Of a stretch of DNA of 64,000 nt, positions 8,956 to 17,683 are shown one piece after another (the first letter of the stretch is position 1; each line of letters starts with the position of its first letter). The notes below the pieces were generated by a model. It was not told the DNA's origin, searched no databases, and worked only from the letters and a program-made list of their open reading frames with translations. The stretch lies in contig JACKLU010000002.1 of the NCBI GenBank assembly GCA_024235735.1, forward strand, positions 62,001 through 126,000. Direction: 5' to 3'. Source of the DNA: Burkholderiales bacterium (lineage in GTDB: Bacteria > Pseudomonadota > Gammaproteobacteria > Burkholderiales > Nitrosomonadaceae). A program made the position numbers and the translations under genes.

Positions 8956-10722
8956 ATGAAAGGATTATCTTCGATCATCATCATTGATGATGATCCGCTG
9001 ATTCGCTTGATTGTCAGTAAGAAGCTGCAAGCAATCGGACTTGATACTCATGAAGCGGCAAGCGGCGAAGATGGATTGCGATTGTTTGATGAAATCAAGG
9101 CGGATGCCGTGTTGCTCGATGTGATGATGCCTTCAGGCATGGATGGTTACACGACATGTTCAGCGTTAAGGAATCGTCCTAATGGCGAGCATTTGCCCAT
9201 TCTCATGATGACCGGTCTGGAAGATGTGGAATCCATAAATCAGGCTTATGAAGCGGGTGCGACTGATTTTATTACCAAGCCCCTCAATACTACGCTGCTG
9301 GGTCACAGGGTTAGATATTTGCTCAAAGGAAGCCAGATAACGCAGCAATTACTGCAAAGCAAGCAGAGATTGCATCAGATGGCCTACTACGACGAACTGA
9401 CCGAGCTTCCAAATCGCCTTTTTTTTCTGGAGTATTTGCAAAGAATGATTGCGCAGGCTGAACGCCAGAAAACAAAGATGGGTGTATTGTTTATCGATCT
9501 TGATGGTTTTAAGCGGATTAATGATACGCTGGGCCATCATGTCGGTGATCAGGTGTTACGTGTTATCGGTGAGCGTTTGTATAAAAGTGTTCGCGCGAAT
9601 GACGCGCTTGCTCGGTCAGCAAGCGAACGGGATGATGCTTCTCTTGCGCGTCTGGGTGGCGATGAATTCACTTTGTTGCTGACTGCGTTAGATCGCAATG
9701 AATCTGCAATGACTGTTGCCGAGCGCATCCGTGTTAATCTGGCGCAGCCGATTGTTCTGGGAGAACACGAGCTTGTAACGACGACAAGTATCGGTATCGC
9801 GATTTATCCGGATGATGGAGAGACCGCCGAAGAGCTGTTGAAGCATGCGGATCTTGCAATGTACTACGCCAAACGCACGGGAGGCGATATGTATCGTTAC
9901 TTTTCGCGGAAAATGACCGAGATAGCGTTGCGTAGACTCATTTTAGAAAATCATTTACGCAAAGCCATTGAACGCGGTGAGCTTGAGCTTTATTATCAAC
10001 CGCAACTGGACATTGTTCACGGAAAATTTAACGGACTGGAGGCGCTTCTGCGCTGGACAAACAGTGAATTGGGATCGGTTTCTCCGGTTGAGTTTATTCC
10101 TTTGGCAGAGGATACCGGATTAATCATTTCCATCGGTGAGTGGGTGCTGCGCGAGGCGTGCGCGCAAATTCAGAACTGGCGCAGCCGGGGATTCCCGCTT
10201 GATCGCATTGCTGTAAATGTTTCGGGGGTTCAGTTTCTTCATCGGGGATTTGCAGGCGCTGTAGAGCGAATCCTGAATGAAACGGGTCTGGAGCCGGAAG
10301 TGCTGGAGCTGGAATTAACCGAGAGTGCGCTGGTTAGCGATGTCGATTATGTTATGAATGTTTTGACGCAACTTAAGAAAATTGGCGTACAGCTGGCAAT
10401 TGATGATTTCGGAACAGGCTACTCCAGTTTGAGTCGACTCAAAAGCTTTCCTATTGACCGACTTAAAGTCGATCAGACTTTTGTGCGTAATCTGGAGCAA
10501 AGCACAAACGACAGTGCGATTGCGTCCGCCATTATCGCCATGGCGGGAAGCATGGACATGAAAGTGACGGCGGAGGGTGTGGAGAGTGATTTTCAATTGG
10601 ACTTTCTGAAGAAAAAATATTGTGATGAAGCGCAAGGGTATCTTTTGAGCAAACCCTTGGCTGCGCTGGAGTTTGAACAATTCCTTATGAAGTCTAATGC
10701 AATTGCTTCGGCTGACGGTTAG
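8956..10722 (+). CDS. Response regulator with GGDEF and EAL domains (cyclic-di-GMP turnover)
   Basis: 588 residues from ATG 8956; an upstream in-frame start at 8896 lies in the repeat element and would add 20 unrelated residues, so it is rejected. Receiver domain (residues 1-120) has IIIDDDP and LLDVMMPSGMDGY (phospho-Asp about 55). The diguanylate cyclase domain has an intact RLGGDEF (about 233). The phosphodiesterase domain has GLEALLRW (the EAL motif, about 360), ELTESAL and DDFGTGYSS, so both activities may be retained. It probably receives phosphate from the preceding hybrid kinase. It is flanked by direct 48-bp repeats. Confidence 0.93.
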   Translation: MKGLSSIIIIDDDPLIRLIVSKKLQAIGLDTHEAASGEDGLRLFDEIKADAVLLDVMMPSGMDGYTTCSALRNRPNGEHLPILMMTGLEDVESINQAYEAGATDFITKPLNTTLLGHRVRYLLKGSQITQQLLQSKQRLHQMAYYDELTELPNRLFFLEYLQRMIAQAERQKTKMGVLFIDLDGFKRINDTLGHHVGDQVLRVIGERLYKSVRANDALARSASERDDASLARLGGDEFTLLLTALDRNESAMTVAERIRVNLAQPIVLGEHELVTTTSIGIAIYPDDGETAEELLKHADLAMYYAKRTGGDMYRYFSRKMTEIALRRLILENHLRKAIERGELELYYQPQLDIVHGKFNGLEALLRWTNSELGSVSPVEFIPLAEDTGLIISIGEWVLREACAQIQNWRSRGFPLDRIAVNVSGVQFLHRGFAGAVERILNETGLEPEVLELELTESALVSDVDYVMNVLTQLKKIGVQLAIDDFGTGYSSLSRLKSFPIDRLKVDQTFVRNLEQSTNDSAIASAIIAMAGSMDMKVTAEGVESDFQLDFLKKKYCDEAQGYLLSKPLAALEFEQFLMKSNAIASADG

Positions 10723-10733
10723 TCATGTACAAG

Positions 10734-10780
10734 TTTTGTGAATAACAGAATGTTGTGACAAAATCCGGATTCTTAGAGAC
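10734..10780. repeat. Direct repeat of the right end of the element at 8767-8921
   Basis: Bases 10734-10780 match 8875-8921 with about five differences and end at the same AGAGAC terminus. The left half of the element is absent. The copy begins 12 bp after the GGDEF-EAL stop codon. Confidence 0.75.
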
Positions 10781-10848
10781 ACTCCTGAAATTTTCTCTTG
10801 AGAATCCACCTTTAACATCCTGTTAATCAGAAATACAATGGAATATGC

Positions 10849-11310
10849 ATGCGCTACTGGCTGATGAAATCCGAGCCAAGCAAATTCAGTCTTGATAATC
10901 TGCTCGTTTTGCCTGGGCAAACAACAGCATGGGATGGCGTGCGTAATTATCAGGCGCGCAATTTTATGTGGAAACAGATGCATGTCGGTGATTTGGCATT
11001 TTTCTATCATTCCTGCTGCGCACAACCGGGTATTGCCGGAATCGTCGAGGTAACCCGGTCTGCTTATCCGGATGCTACGCAATTTGATCCTGAAAACAGA
11101 TTTTATGATGCTAAAGCAAGCCGGGATTATCCGCGCTGGTTTAATGTTGAAATCACGTTCAAAGAAAAGACGCGTTTGCTGACCATCAAAGAGTTACGTC
11201 AATACCCTCAACTTGAGCGTATGCGTGTGCTGCAAACAGGTAATCGGTTGTCCATTACACCAGTCGATCCGGATGAGTGGAAATTCATCCTGAAGATCCT
11301 GCAAGCCTGA
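10849..11310 (+). CDS. EVE-domain protein
   Basis: 153 residues, the full length of the single EVE domain (formerly DUF55, thymocyte nuclear protein 1 family). Characteristic segments are RYWLMKSEP at the N-terminus, TTAWDGVRNYQARNFM, GDLAFFYHS and GIAGIVEVTRSAYPD. EVE domains share the PUA/YTH-like fold and are thought to recognise modified bases in nucleic acid; the bacterial single-domain form has no established target. The start ATG 10849 gives the canonical N-terminus. The exporter gene follows 10 bp later, so they may be co-transcribed. Confidence 0.93.
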   Translation: MRYWLMKSEPSKFSLDNLLVLPGQTTAWDGVRNYQARNFMWKQMHVGDLAFFYHSCCAQPGIAGIVEVTRSAYPDATQFDPENRFYDAKASRDYPRWFNVEITFKEKTRLLTIKELRQYPQLERMRVLQTGNRLSITPVDPDEWKFILKILQA

Positions 11311-11320
11311 CAAAGACGGT

Positions 11321-12151
11321 ATGGAATGGTGGCTTGTTTATCTGTCGCTGGGCGCCGTTGTCGGCTTTTTTGCCGGATTGCTCGGTATCGGTGGCGGTCT
11401 CATTATTGTTCCGGCATTGACATTTCTTTTTACGATCCAGGATTTTCCGCCGGATCGCATCCTGCATCTGGCGCTGGGCACAACCATGGCCACCATTATA
11501 TTCACAGCCGCGGCCAGCCTGTATACCCATAACAGGCATGGCGCGGTTAACTGGCGGATATTCAAATACATGACGCCAGGCATCGTAATAGGAACTCTGG
11601 GTGGAGCCTTTCTGGCCGGAATGCTGTCCAGCACAGTGTTGCATGTCATTTTTACTGTGTTTATTTTCTATGTTGCAACCAGTATGCTGTTGAAACGGGT
11701 TTCAGAGACTGAACCCGGTGCGGGTTCAAATCAGCACTTTTACCACAGATTTTCCGGAAAAATCGGTTTTTTTGCCGCAGGCAGTGTAATCGGGGCTATT
11801 TCCAGTCTGGTTGCTATTGGAGGCGGAATCCTGACCGTGCCTTTCCTGACCTTACGCCGCATCAAAATTCAGCACGCGATAGGCACGGCTGCCGCAATCG
11901 GTTTTCCTATCGCTGTGACAGGCACGGCTGGGTATATTCTGAATGGTGTTACGCAATCGTGCGCTTTACCTGAATACAGTCTGGGTTATGTTTATCTGCC
12001 GGCCCTGGGTTGGCTGGCGCTGGCCAGCATGATTACGGCGCCGTTTGGTGCGAAAACAACGCATTCAGCTCAGGCCGCCACGCTCAGAAAGCTATTCGTC
12101 ATACTGCTTTATTGCCTGGCCATTAAAATGCTGTTGGAATTGTTCGGCTAG
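11321..12151 (+). CDS. TauE/SafE family sulfite/organosulfur exporter-like membrane protein
   Basis: 276 residues, about eight hydrophobic helices in two related halves. The glycine-rich GFFAGLLGIGGGLIIVP near the N-terminus and its second-half counterpart GAISSLVAIGGGILTVP are the two hallmark repeats of the TauE/SafE (COG0730) family. Members export sulfite, sulfoacetate or other anions, but the substrate here is unknown. It follows the EVE gene closely and is convergent with the HD-GYP gene. Confidence 0.92.
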   Translation: MEWWLVYLSLGAVVGFFAGLLGIGGGLIIVPALTFLFTIQDFPPDRILHLALGTTMATIIFTAAASLYTHNRHGAVNWRIFKYMTPGIVIGTLGGAFLAGMLSSTVLHVIFTVFIFYVATSMLLKRVSETEPGAGSNQHFYHRFSGKIGFFAAGSVIGAISSLVAIGGGILTVPFLTLRRIKIQHAIGTAAAIGFPIAVTGTAGYILNGVTQSCALPEYSLGYVYLPALGWLALASMITAPFGAKTTHSAQAATLRKLFVILLYCLAIKMLLELFG

Positions 12152-12206
12152 GAGTCTGTCGATGAGTTTGATTCCCGCAAGTCTGTGGTATGGTTTATGG
12201 TTGTGA

Positions 12207-13361
12207 TCAGGCGGGTTCATCATCCTTGAAGCGCTGTTGAATTTCCGCTATTTTTTCCGGATGTCTGAGTAATGCATTGACGCAGTCACGATCCAGTGTG
12301 GTATTGGATAATTGCTTCAACAGTGCAAAAGCTTTCTCATTACTCCAGGGCATTTTGTAAGCGCGGCGTGAAGTCAGCGCGTCAAATACATCGGCGACCG
12401 CACTGATGCGCGCCTCGATCGGAATCTCATTGCCTTTTAATCCTTTTGGATAACCGCTGCCGTCCACTGCTTCATGGTGATACTCCGCGATATTACGCAT
12501 AATACTGACATGGCCCAATCCATATAAACTGAAATCTTCGAGAATGGAATCAATGATTTCGCGTCCTTTTACCGGGTGCGTTTTCATGACATCAAATTCA
12601 TCATCATCCAGTTTTCCGGGTTTACGCAGAATGCTATCCGGGATACCGATTTTGCCGACATCATGCAGTGGAGAAAACAGAAAAATGTGCTCGATCTGTT
12701 CATCGGAGATGTCGTAGTTCTTCGCCAGTTCTCGCGCAATAAGGCGTGCATAATGCGCTGTGCGGTCGATGTGCTTGCCCGTTTCTATATCACGGTAATG
12801 CGTCATGCTGCGCGTGGCCTGCACTGCGGCGACAAGCGTTCGTATGGCGGCCAGTTCGTTGATAACCATGAGTGCGATTAAATGGCCATAGATATCAATC
12901 TGTCGCAGCGCCGTGGGTGAAAAAGGGTGTTCCTGCAAGGAATTAAAAAACAAAAAACCAATGAAAGCGCCGCTTTGATACAACGGCATGGTGTAGCTGG
13001 ATTTATAACCTTTCGCCGCAATGCGCTTGGTATGCTCATGCTTGCCTTGAGCAAAAATATTCAGATCCTGTACCAGTCGCGGGCGGCGGTGGTCGATGAT
13101 GTCACGTAATGAGGGTGCTGTACTCAGTGCGGCTTCATAAGTAGTGATCGGGTTGTCGGGATCATCTGTGCTATGTGTATAGGTTTTTAGCGTATCTGTT
13201 TTTTCATCAAACAGCGCGATTGCCAGACGATTGATGAAAGGAAAATCCTGCAGAATAATCTGATGTATAAAGCTCAGCTTATCGGATAACGGAATATCTT
13301 CATGTAACTGCGCAAGTGTATCCTGATGCGCAAACAGGTCTTCTTTCTGTGACAAATGCAA
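12207..13361 (-). CDS. GAF and HD-GYP domain protein, probable cyclic-di-GMP phosphodiesterase
   Basis: 384 residues. A GAF-like sensory region occupies about residues 20-165 (VRDLN-like VQDLNIFAQGKH, GYKSSYTMPLYQSGAFIGFLFFNS). The HD-GYP domain follows, with HIDRTAHYARLIA, HDVGKIGIPD, MKTHPVKGREI and HHEAVDGSGYPKGLKGNEIP, the latter including the GYP signature. These residues coordinate the two or three metals that hydrolyse cyclic-di-GMP in known members. There is no membrane segment, so it is probably cytosolic. Position next to the flagellar genes is consistent with control of motility, by inference. Confidence 0.93.
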   Translation of the reverse strand: MHLSQKEDLFAHQDTLAQLHEDIPLSDKLSFIHQIILQDFPFINRLAIALFDEKTDTLKTYTHSTDDPDNPITTYEAALSTAPSLRDIIDHRRPRLVQDLNIFAQGKHEHTKRIAAKGYKSSYTMPLYQSGAFIGFLFFNSLQEHPFSPTALRQIDIYGHLIALMVINELAAIRTLVAAVQATRSMTHYRDIETGKHIDRTAHYARLIARELAKNYDISDEQIEHIFLFSPLHDVGKIGIPDSILRKPGKLDDDEFDVMKTHPVKGREIIDSILEDFSLYGLGHVSIMRNIAEYHHEAVDGSGYPKGLKGNEIPIEARISAVADVFDALTSRRAYKMPWSNEKAFALLKQLSNTTLDRDCVNALLRHPEKIAEIQQRFKDDEPA

Positions 13362-13429
13362 TCAACCTTTCTATAAACAGCCGAACCGCTATTACGGTCA
13401 TGTGCTGATCAATAACAGCAGTGAAAATT

Positions 13430-13753
13430 TCAAACCTGCATATTCATGATTTCCTGATAAGCAGTGACTAATTTATTACGCACCTGCACCATGCCCTGGA
13501 AAGTAATATTAGCCTTTTGCAGGGAAATCATGACATCATGCAGGCCTGTATTAGACTCACCGTTGACAAAATCCCGCGTCATTTGTTTGGCCGTTTGCTG
13601 AAGATGGTTGGTTTTGTCTACGGCGGCTTTCAATGTTTCACTGAAATCAACCCTCACCGCATCATTTTCTGCTTCAGGACGCTTTATGCCGGATGCAAGC
13701 GCCGAAGTGGCCCGCAGTTGATCAAGTATTGTATTAATTCCAGAATTTTCCAT
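13430..13753 (-). CDS. fliE: Flagellar hook-basal body protein FliE
   Basis: 107 residues, the usual FliE size. The C-terminal half (VNGESNTGLHDVMISLQKANITFQ, VRNKLVTAYQEIMNMQV, quoted in parts) is the conserved FliE core. FliE joins the MS ring to the proximal rod. It is transcribed away from fliFGHIJK, with about 430 bp of shared upstream DNA. AAGG about 9 bases before ATG 13753 is a plausible ribosome site. Confidence 0.96.
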   Translation of the reverse strand: MENSGINTILDQLRATSALASGIKRPEAENDAVRVDFSETLKAAVDKTNHLQQTAKQMTRDFVNGESNTGLHDVMISLQKANITFQGMVQVRNKLVTAYQEIMNMQV

Positions 13754-14187
13754 GATACAACCTTATGAATAGAAATTACAGATAAGAGCGAGATTAAACG
13801 GGAAAATTGTACGGACTGACATACCGGAAAATAATCGAAACGATGATCTGCTCAATTGCCGATTCTCCAGCGGCACAGCGGTACAGGCGGCGTTAACCCG
13901 TTTTCATTGTACAGAGAACCATGCGTACAATGGCCATCAGAATAGCATTGATCAAGGGGGTGATCATGACAGGAATAGAGTAGGCAAATCCGTTTTATTC
14001 AAACCTTGCAAGCATGAAAAATTATCGATAATGCATCTTTCGATAGTGTATTCAGATTGAGTGAGGATACGCTGATCAAGATTTTACGGATTCAAAAAGT
14101 TGATTACGGATTATCACGATATAACTTGAATCAGTAAAGCATCGAACTGAATGGCAAACGGAGAAGCAATCAGGCAGGAGAACATTT
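13754..14187. other. Divergent fliE/fliF intergenic region
   Basis: 434 bp without a recognisable gene. It contains a perfect 8-bp inverted repeat (CATTGTAC...GTACAATG) at 13905-13932 and a further ATTGTAC near 13806. No matching sigma-54 or FliA box at correct spacing was found by eye. Confidence 0.6.
13905..13932. promoter_or_regulatory. Candidate operator palindrome CATTGTAC-N12-GTACAATG
   Basis: Perfect 8-bp arms separated by 12 bases, centred between the divergent flagellar transcripts. A third ATTGTAC half-site lies about 100 bp closer to fliE. The geometry suits binding of a dimeric regulator, but no known flagellar regulator consensus was matched. Confidence 0.4.
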
Positions 14188-15915
14188 GTGGCCACGGTAC
14201 CCGACGAAGTCAATACAGCAAATTCAACCAAGGTGCAGCCGGGCGCGTCATCGAGCTCGGCATTTGGATTGGACAAATTCAATCAGTTATCCCAGCATAA
14301 AAAACTGGGAATCATCGTTGCTGCTGCGGCAACTATTGCATTGCTTGCAGGCGCCTGGTTATGGAGTCAGTCTCCGGACTACCGGGTGCTGTTTTCCAAT
14401 ATTTCCGATCAGGATGGCGCTGCTATTATTAACGCACTGCAACAATCGAATGTGCCTTATAAGCTATCCGATGGCGGCGGCGCTATTCTGGTGCCGAGTA
14501 ATCAGGTGCATGAAATTCGGCTGCGTCTTGCCGGTCAGGGGTTGCCGCGCAGTGGTCTGGCCGGATTTGAGTTAATGGAAAATCAGAAATTCGGAACCAG
14601 TCAATTTCTCGAACAAGTCAACTATCAACGCGCACTTGAGGGTGAATTGGCGCGCTCTGTGCAATCGCTGGCGGCTGTGCAAAGTGCGCGTGTTCATCTG
14701 GCGATTTCCAAGCCATCTGTTTTTGCAAGAGAAAGACAGCAGCCGACGGTTTCTGTGTTGCTGAATCTTTATCCAGGACGAGTGCTGAACGAAGAGCAAG
14801 TCAGCGCTATTGTTCATTTGGTTTCCAGCAGTATTCCGAATTTACCGACAAGAAATGTGACTGTCGTCGATCAGAACGGTAATTTACTCAGTGGGCAAGA
14901 ACCGAAAAAAGAATCCAAGTTCGATGCGAAACAACTGGAATATCTGCATGAGCTTGAGAAAAGCTACGTCAGCCGTATAGAAAAGATACTGTCGCCCATC
15001 ACCGGCAGCGACAATGTGCACGCGCAGGTAACAGCCGATCTCGATTTCTCGCGTATTGAACGGGCTGAGGAAATTTACCGGCCCAATAATACGCCAGACG
15101 ATCCGGCTTCGGTTCGCAGTCAGCAAACCATGGAATCCTTGTCAACAGGCAACAAATTCGATGGTGGAATTCCAGGGGCATTGACGAATCGTCCACCGGA
15201 ACCTGCGGCTGCGCCGATAGAAGTGGAGGGGGAAGCGGGCGAGAAGAAACCCGAGCCATTGCCAACCGATCAGCGTAAGGAATCGACAACTAACTATGAG
15301 GTCGATAAAACAATACAGCATACGCAATTGCCCGTAGGCAACATCAGGCGCCTGTCGGCCGCAGTTGTGGTGAATTACCGCCGCGTTATCGACGGTGAGG
15401 GCAATATTACGCACACGCCGCTTTCCGCGGAAGAAATACAGGAAATCAATAAACTGGTAAAAGATGCCATAGGCTATAACGAAGAGCGAGGTGATACGTT
15501 AACGGTTACCAATAATTTGTTCAACGACATGGGCGATGCGTCACAGGAAATTCCTGTATGGAAAGATCCTGAAATGATTATGCTGGCGATGGAAATCGCA
15601 AAACAACTTATCATCGCCGCGATTGTTCTGTTTTTCCTGTTAAAGGTTCTGCGGCCCTATCTGAAATCACTGATGCATGATCCTGCACTGGAAGAAAAGC
15701 AACGCGCCTTGCTGGCTGACAATACAGCGGCTGATGCAGACGAACAGTCCGTGCAGTTTGCTGCGGATGGTACGCCGCTGTTGGATCAGAAAGCCACCGA
15801 GGAAGAGGTCAGGAAGCGGCAATTGGAAGAAAACATACAGAAAATCAGGAGCATGGCCAGAGAGGAGCCGGCCATTGTCGCCAACGTAGTTAAAGAGTGG
15901 GTAAACAATGGATAA
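14188..15915 (+). CDS. fliF: Flagellar MS-ring protein FliF
   Basis: 575 residues from a GTG start preceded by GCAGGAGAAC, a good ribosome site. Helix 1 (about 45-66, LGIIVAAAATIALLAGAWLW) and helix 2 near 470 (LIIAAIVLFFLLKVL) bracket the periplasmic ring-building motifs (DYRVLFSNISDQDGAAI; LARSVQSLAAVQSARVHLAI). The cytoplasmic tail VANVVKEWVNNG is the FliG-binding end. FliF forms the membrane ring on which rotor and export gate assemble. Its 3' end overlaps fliG by 8 bp, implying translational coupling. Confidence 0.97.
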   Translation: MATVPDEVNTANSTKVQPGASSSSAFGLDKFNQLSQHKKLGIIVAAAATIALLAGAWLWSQSPDYRVLFSNISDQDGAAIINALQQSNVPYKLSDGGGAILVPSNQVHEIRLRLAGQGLPRSGLAGFELMENQKFGTSQFLEQVNYQRALEGELARSVQSLAAVQSARVHLAISKPSVFARERQQPTVSVLLNLYPGRVLNEEQVSAIVHLVSSSIPNLPTRNVTVVDQNGNLLSGQEPKKESKFDAKQLEYLHELEKSYVSRIEKILSPITGSDNVHAQVTADLDFSRIERAEEIYRPNNTPDDPASVRSQQTMESLSTGNKFDGGIPGALTNRPPEPAAAPIEVEGEAGEKKPEPLPTDQRKESTTNYEVDKTIQHTQLPVGNIRRLSAAVVVNYRRVIDGEGNITHTPLSAEEIQEINKLVKDAIGYNEERGDTLTVTNNLFNDMGDASQEIPVWKDPEMIMLAMEIAKQLIIAAIVLFFLLKVLRPYLKSLMHDPALEEKQRALLADNTAADADEQSVQFAADGTPLLDQKATEEEVRKRQLEENIQKIRSMAREEPAIVANVVKEWVNNG

Positions 15916-16903
15916 CGATGGCTTGAAAAAGAGCGCGATTCTGCTTATGTCATTGGGTGAACAGGAAGCCGCGTCAGTGCTGAAATTTTTGTCACCCAAG
16001 GAAGTCCAGAAGCTGGGAAAAGCCATGTCAACGTTGAATAATGTCACGCAGGATGAAATTGAGAGTACGGTTGACGAGTTCCATACGCAGGCCTCTGGCC
16101 GGACTTCGTTGGGACAAGACTCCAGTGAATATATTCGCAAAGTGCTGACTGGCGCATTAGGTGATGAAAAAGCCGCGGGCCTACTCGATCGGATTCTGCA
16201 TGGCGACGATACCAGTGGAATTGAGGCGCTTAAATGGATGGATGCGTCGTCAATTGTTGAGTTGATCAAGAATGAACATCCGCAGATTATTGCCACCATC
16301 CTGGTGCATATAGAGCGTGATCAAGCCAGTGAAGTTCTTAGTCTTTTTACGGAGCGGTTACGGAATGACACAATACTGCGCATCGCAACATTGGACAGTA
16401 TTCAACCGGATGCGCTAAGAGAGCTGAATGATGTGCTCACAAAACTGTTATCCGGTAGCACGAATATCCGTAAAGCGCCAATGGGGGGTATTCGCACTGC
16501 GGCGGAGATACTGAATTTTGTACCTACGGCTCAGGAAGCCAGCGTGATCGAAAATATCAAGCAATATGACGAGGATCTCGCGCAGAAGATCATGGATGAA
16601 ATGTTTGTGTTTGATAATCTGGCTGATGTTGATGATCAGGGAATTCAATTATTGTTGAGAGAAGTGCAATCCGAATCTCTGGTGGTCGCCTTAAAAGGTG
16701 CGGCGGAAGAAGTTCGAGAGAAAATCTTCAAAAACATGTCAAAACGCGCGGTTGAAGCATTGAAGGAGGATTTGGAAGGTAAAGGACCGGTGCGTGTATC
16801 CGAAGTTGAAGCGGAGCAAAAAGAAATACTCAGAGTACTGCGTCAATTGGCCGATAGCGGACAGATTGCTTTGGGCGGCAAGGGTGACGACAGTTATATT
16901 TAA
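15908..16903 (+). CDS. fliG: Flagellar motor switch protein FliG
   Basis: 331 residues, normal length. Starts LKKSAILLMSLGEQEAA, with a middle domain containing NEHPQIIATILVHI (the EHPQ motif) and the charged C-terminal torque helix region QGIQLLLREVQSESLVVALKG. FliG sits on the MS ring and interacts with MotA to generate torque and switching. Start ATG 15908 lies within the end of fliF. Confidence 0.97.
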   Translation: MDNDGLKKSAILLMSLGEQEAASVLKFLSPKEVQKLGKAMSTLNNVTQDEIESTVDEFHTQASGRTSLGQDSSEYIRKVLTGALGDEKAAGLLDRILHGDDTSGIEALKWMDASSIVELIKNEHPQIIATILVHIERDQASEVLSLFTERLRNDTILRIATLDSIQPDALRELNDVLTKLLSGSTNIRKAPMGGIRTAAEILNFVPTAQEASVIENIKQYDEDLAQKIMDEMFVFDNLADVDDQGIQLLLREVQSESLVVALKGAAEEVREKIFKNMSKRAVEALKEDLEGKGPVRVSEVEAEQKEILRVLRQLADSGQIALGGKGDDSYI

Positions 16904-16921
16904 ATTACCAGATTAGTGTGA

Positions 16922-17680
16922 ATGGAAACAGCCACTGTCATACCAAAAGATAAACTGAAGTCCTGCCAGCTCTGGCAATGGAACACGCTGGATCGTTCCG
17001 GCGCAGAAGGCGCTTCAGCGCATCGTCAGCAAGACACTGCGGAAGCAGAAACTCAGGCTGATCATTCAAGTGATGGCAGTACGGCGAAAAGTGAAGAGCA
17101 GCTGGCGGCGACAGAAGAAGAAATAGCTGCTCTTTTTCAGCAAGCCAGGGAAGACGGCCAGAAACAAGGTTATGAAGAAGGCCTGAGTAATGGGTATCAG
17201 GAAGGTTACAGCAAAGGTTATCAGGAAGGTCGTCAACAAGCCGGATCCGAGATAAAAGAAGAGTTGGCGCATATCGGGCGTGTATTTGGAGATCTTGATG
17301 ACCAGCTGCATGACCTGGATCAGCAGGTTGCGCAAAATCTTTTAACGCTTGCCATCGATCTGGCAAAGAAAATGACTAAAGAGGCAATCGCCGTGCGACC
17401 TGAAATGATTCTTCCTATTGTGCAAGATGCGGTACGCCAGCTTCCGGGCGTGATGCGGCCGCTTCGTCTGGTTTTGCATCCGGATGACGCCGGAATTGTG
17501 CGCCAGCATCTGGGTGAACAACTATTGCAGGATAGTTGGGAAATTTTTGAAGATACTCAGATCGCACAAGGCGGTTGCCGCATCGAAGCCGGTGGCAGTG
17601 AAATGGATGCCAGCGTGGAAACACGTTGGAGAAGAATTCTGGCCGCAATAGGTCAAAATAGTGATTGGATTGAAAAATAA
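16922..17680 (+). CDS. fliH: Flagellar assembly protein FliH
   Basis: 252 residues. An acidic, low-complexity N-terminal half with a run of glycine-repeat helix signature (GQKQGYEEGLSNGYQEGYSK, the GxxxG-like pattern of FliH) precedes the C-terminal domain (TLAIDLAKKMTKEAIAVRPE, quoted in part). FliH binds FliI and regulates its ATPase. It lies 18 bp after fliG and 3 bp before fliI. Confidence 0.95.
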   Translation: METATVIPKDKLKSCQLWQWNTLDRSGAEGASAHRQQDTAEAETQADHSSDGSTAKSEEQLAATEEEIAALFQQAREDGQKQGYEEGLSNGYQEGYSKGYQEGRQQAGSEIKEELAHIGRVFGDLDDQLHDLDQQVAQNLLTLAIDLAKKMTKEAIAVRPEMILPIVQDAVRQLPGVMRPLRLVLHPDDAGIVRQHLGEQLLQDSWEIFEDTQIAQGGCRIEAGGSEMDASVETRWRRILAAIGQNSDWIEK

Positions 17681-17683
17681 CGC

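Noticed and set aside
14145..14165. Sigma-54 promoter before fliF (TGGCAAACGGAGAAGC)
   Set aside because: The GG-to-GC spacing is one base too long for a functional -24/-12 promoter.
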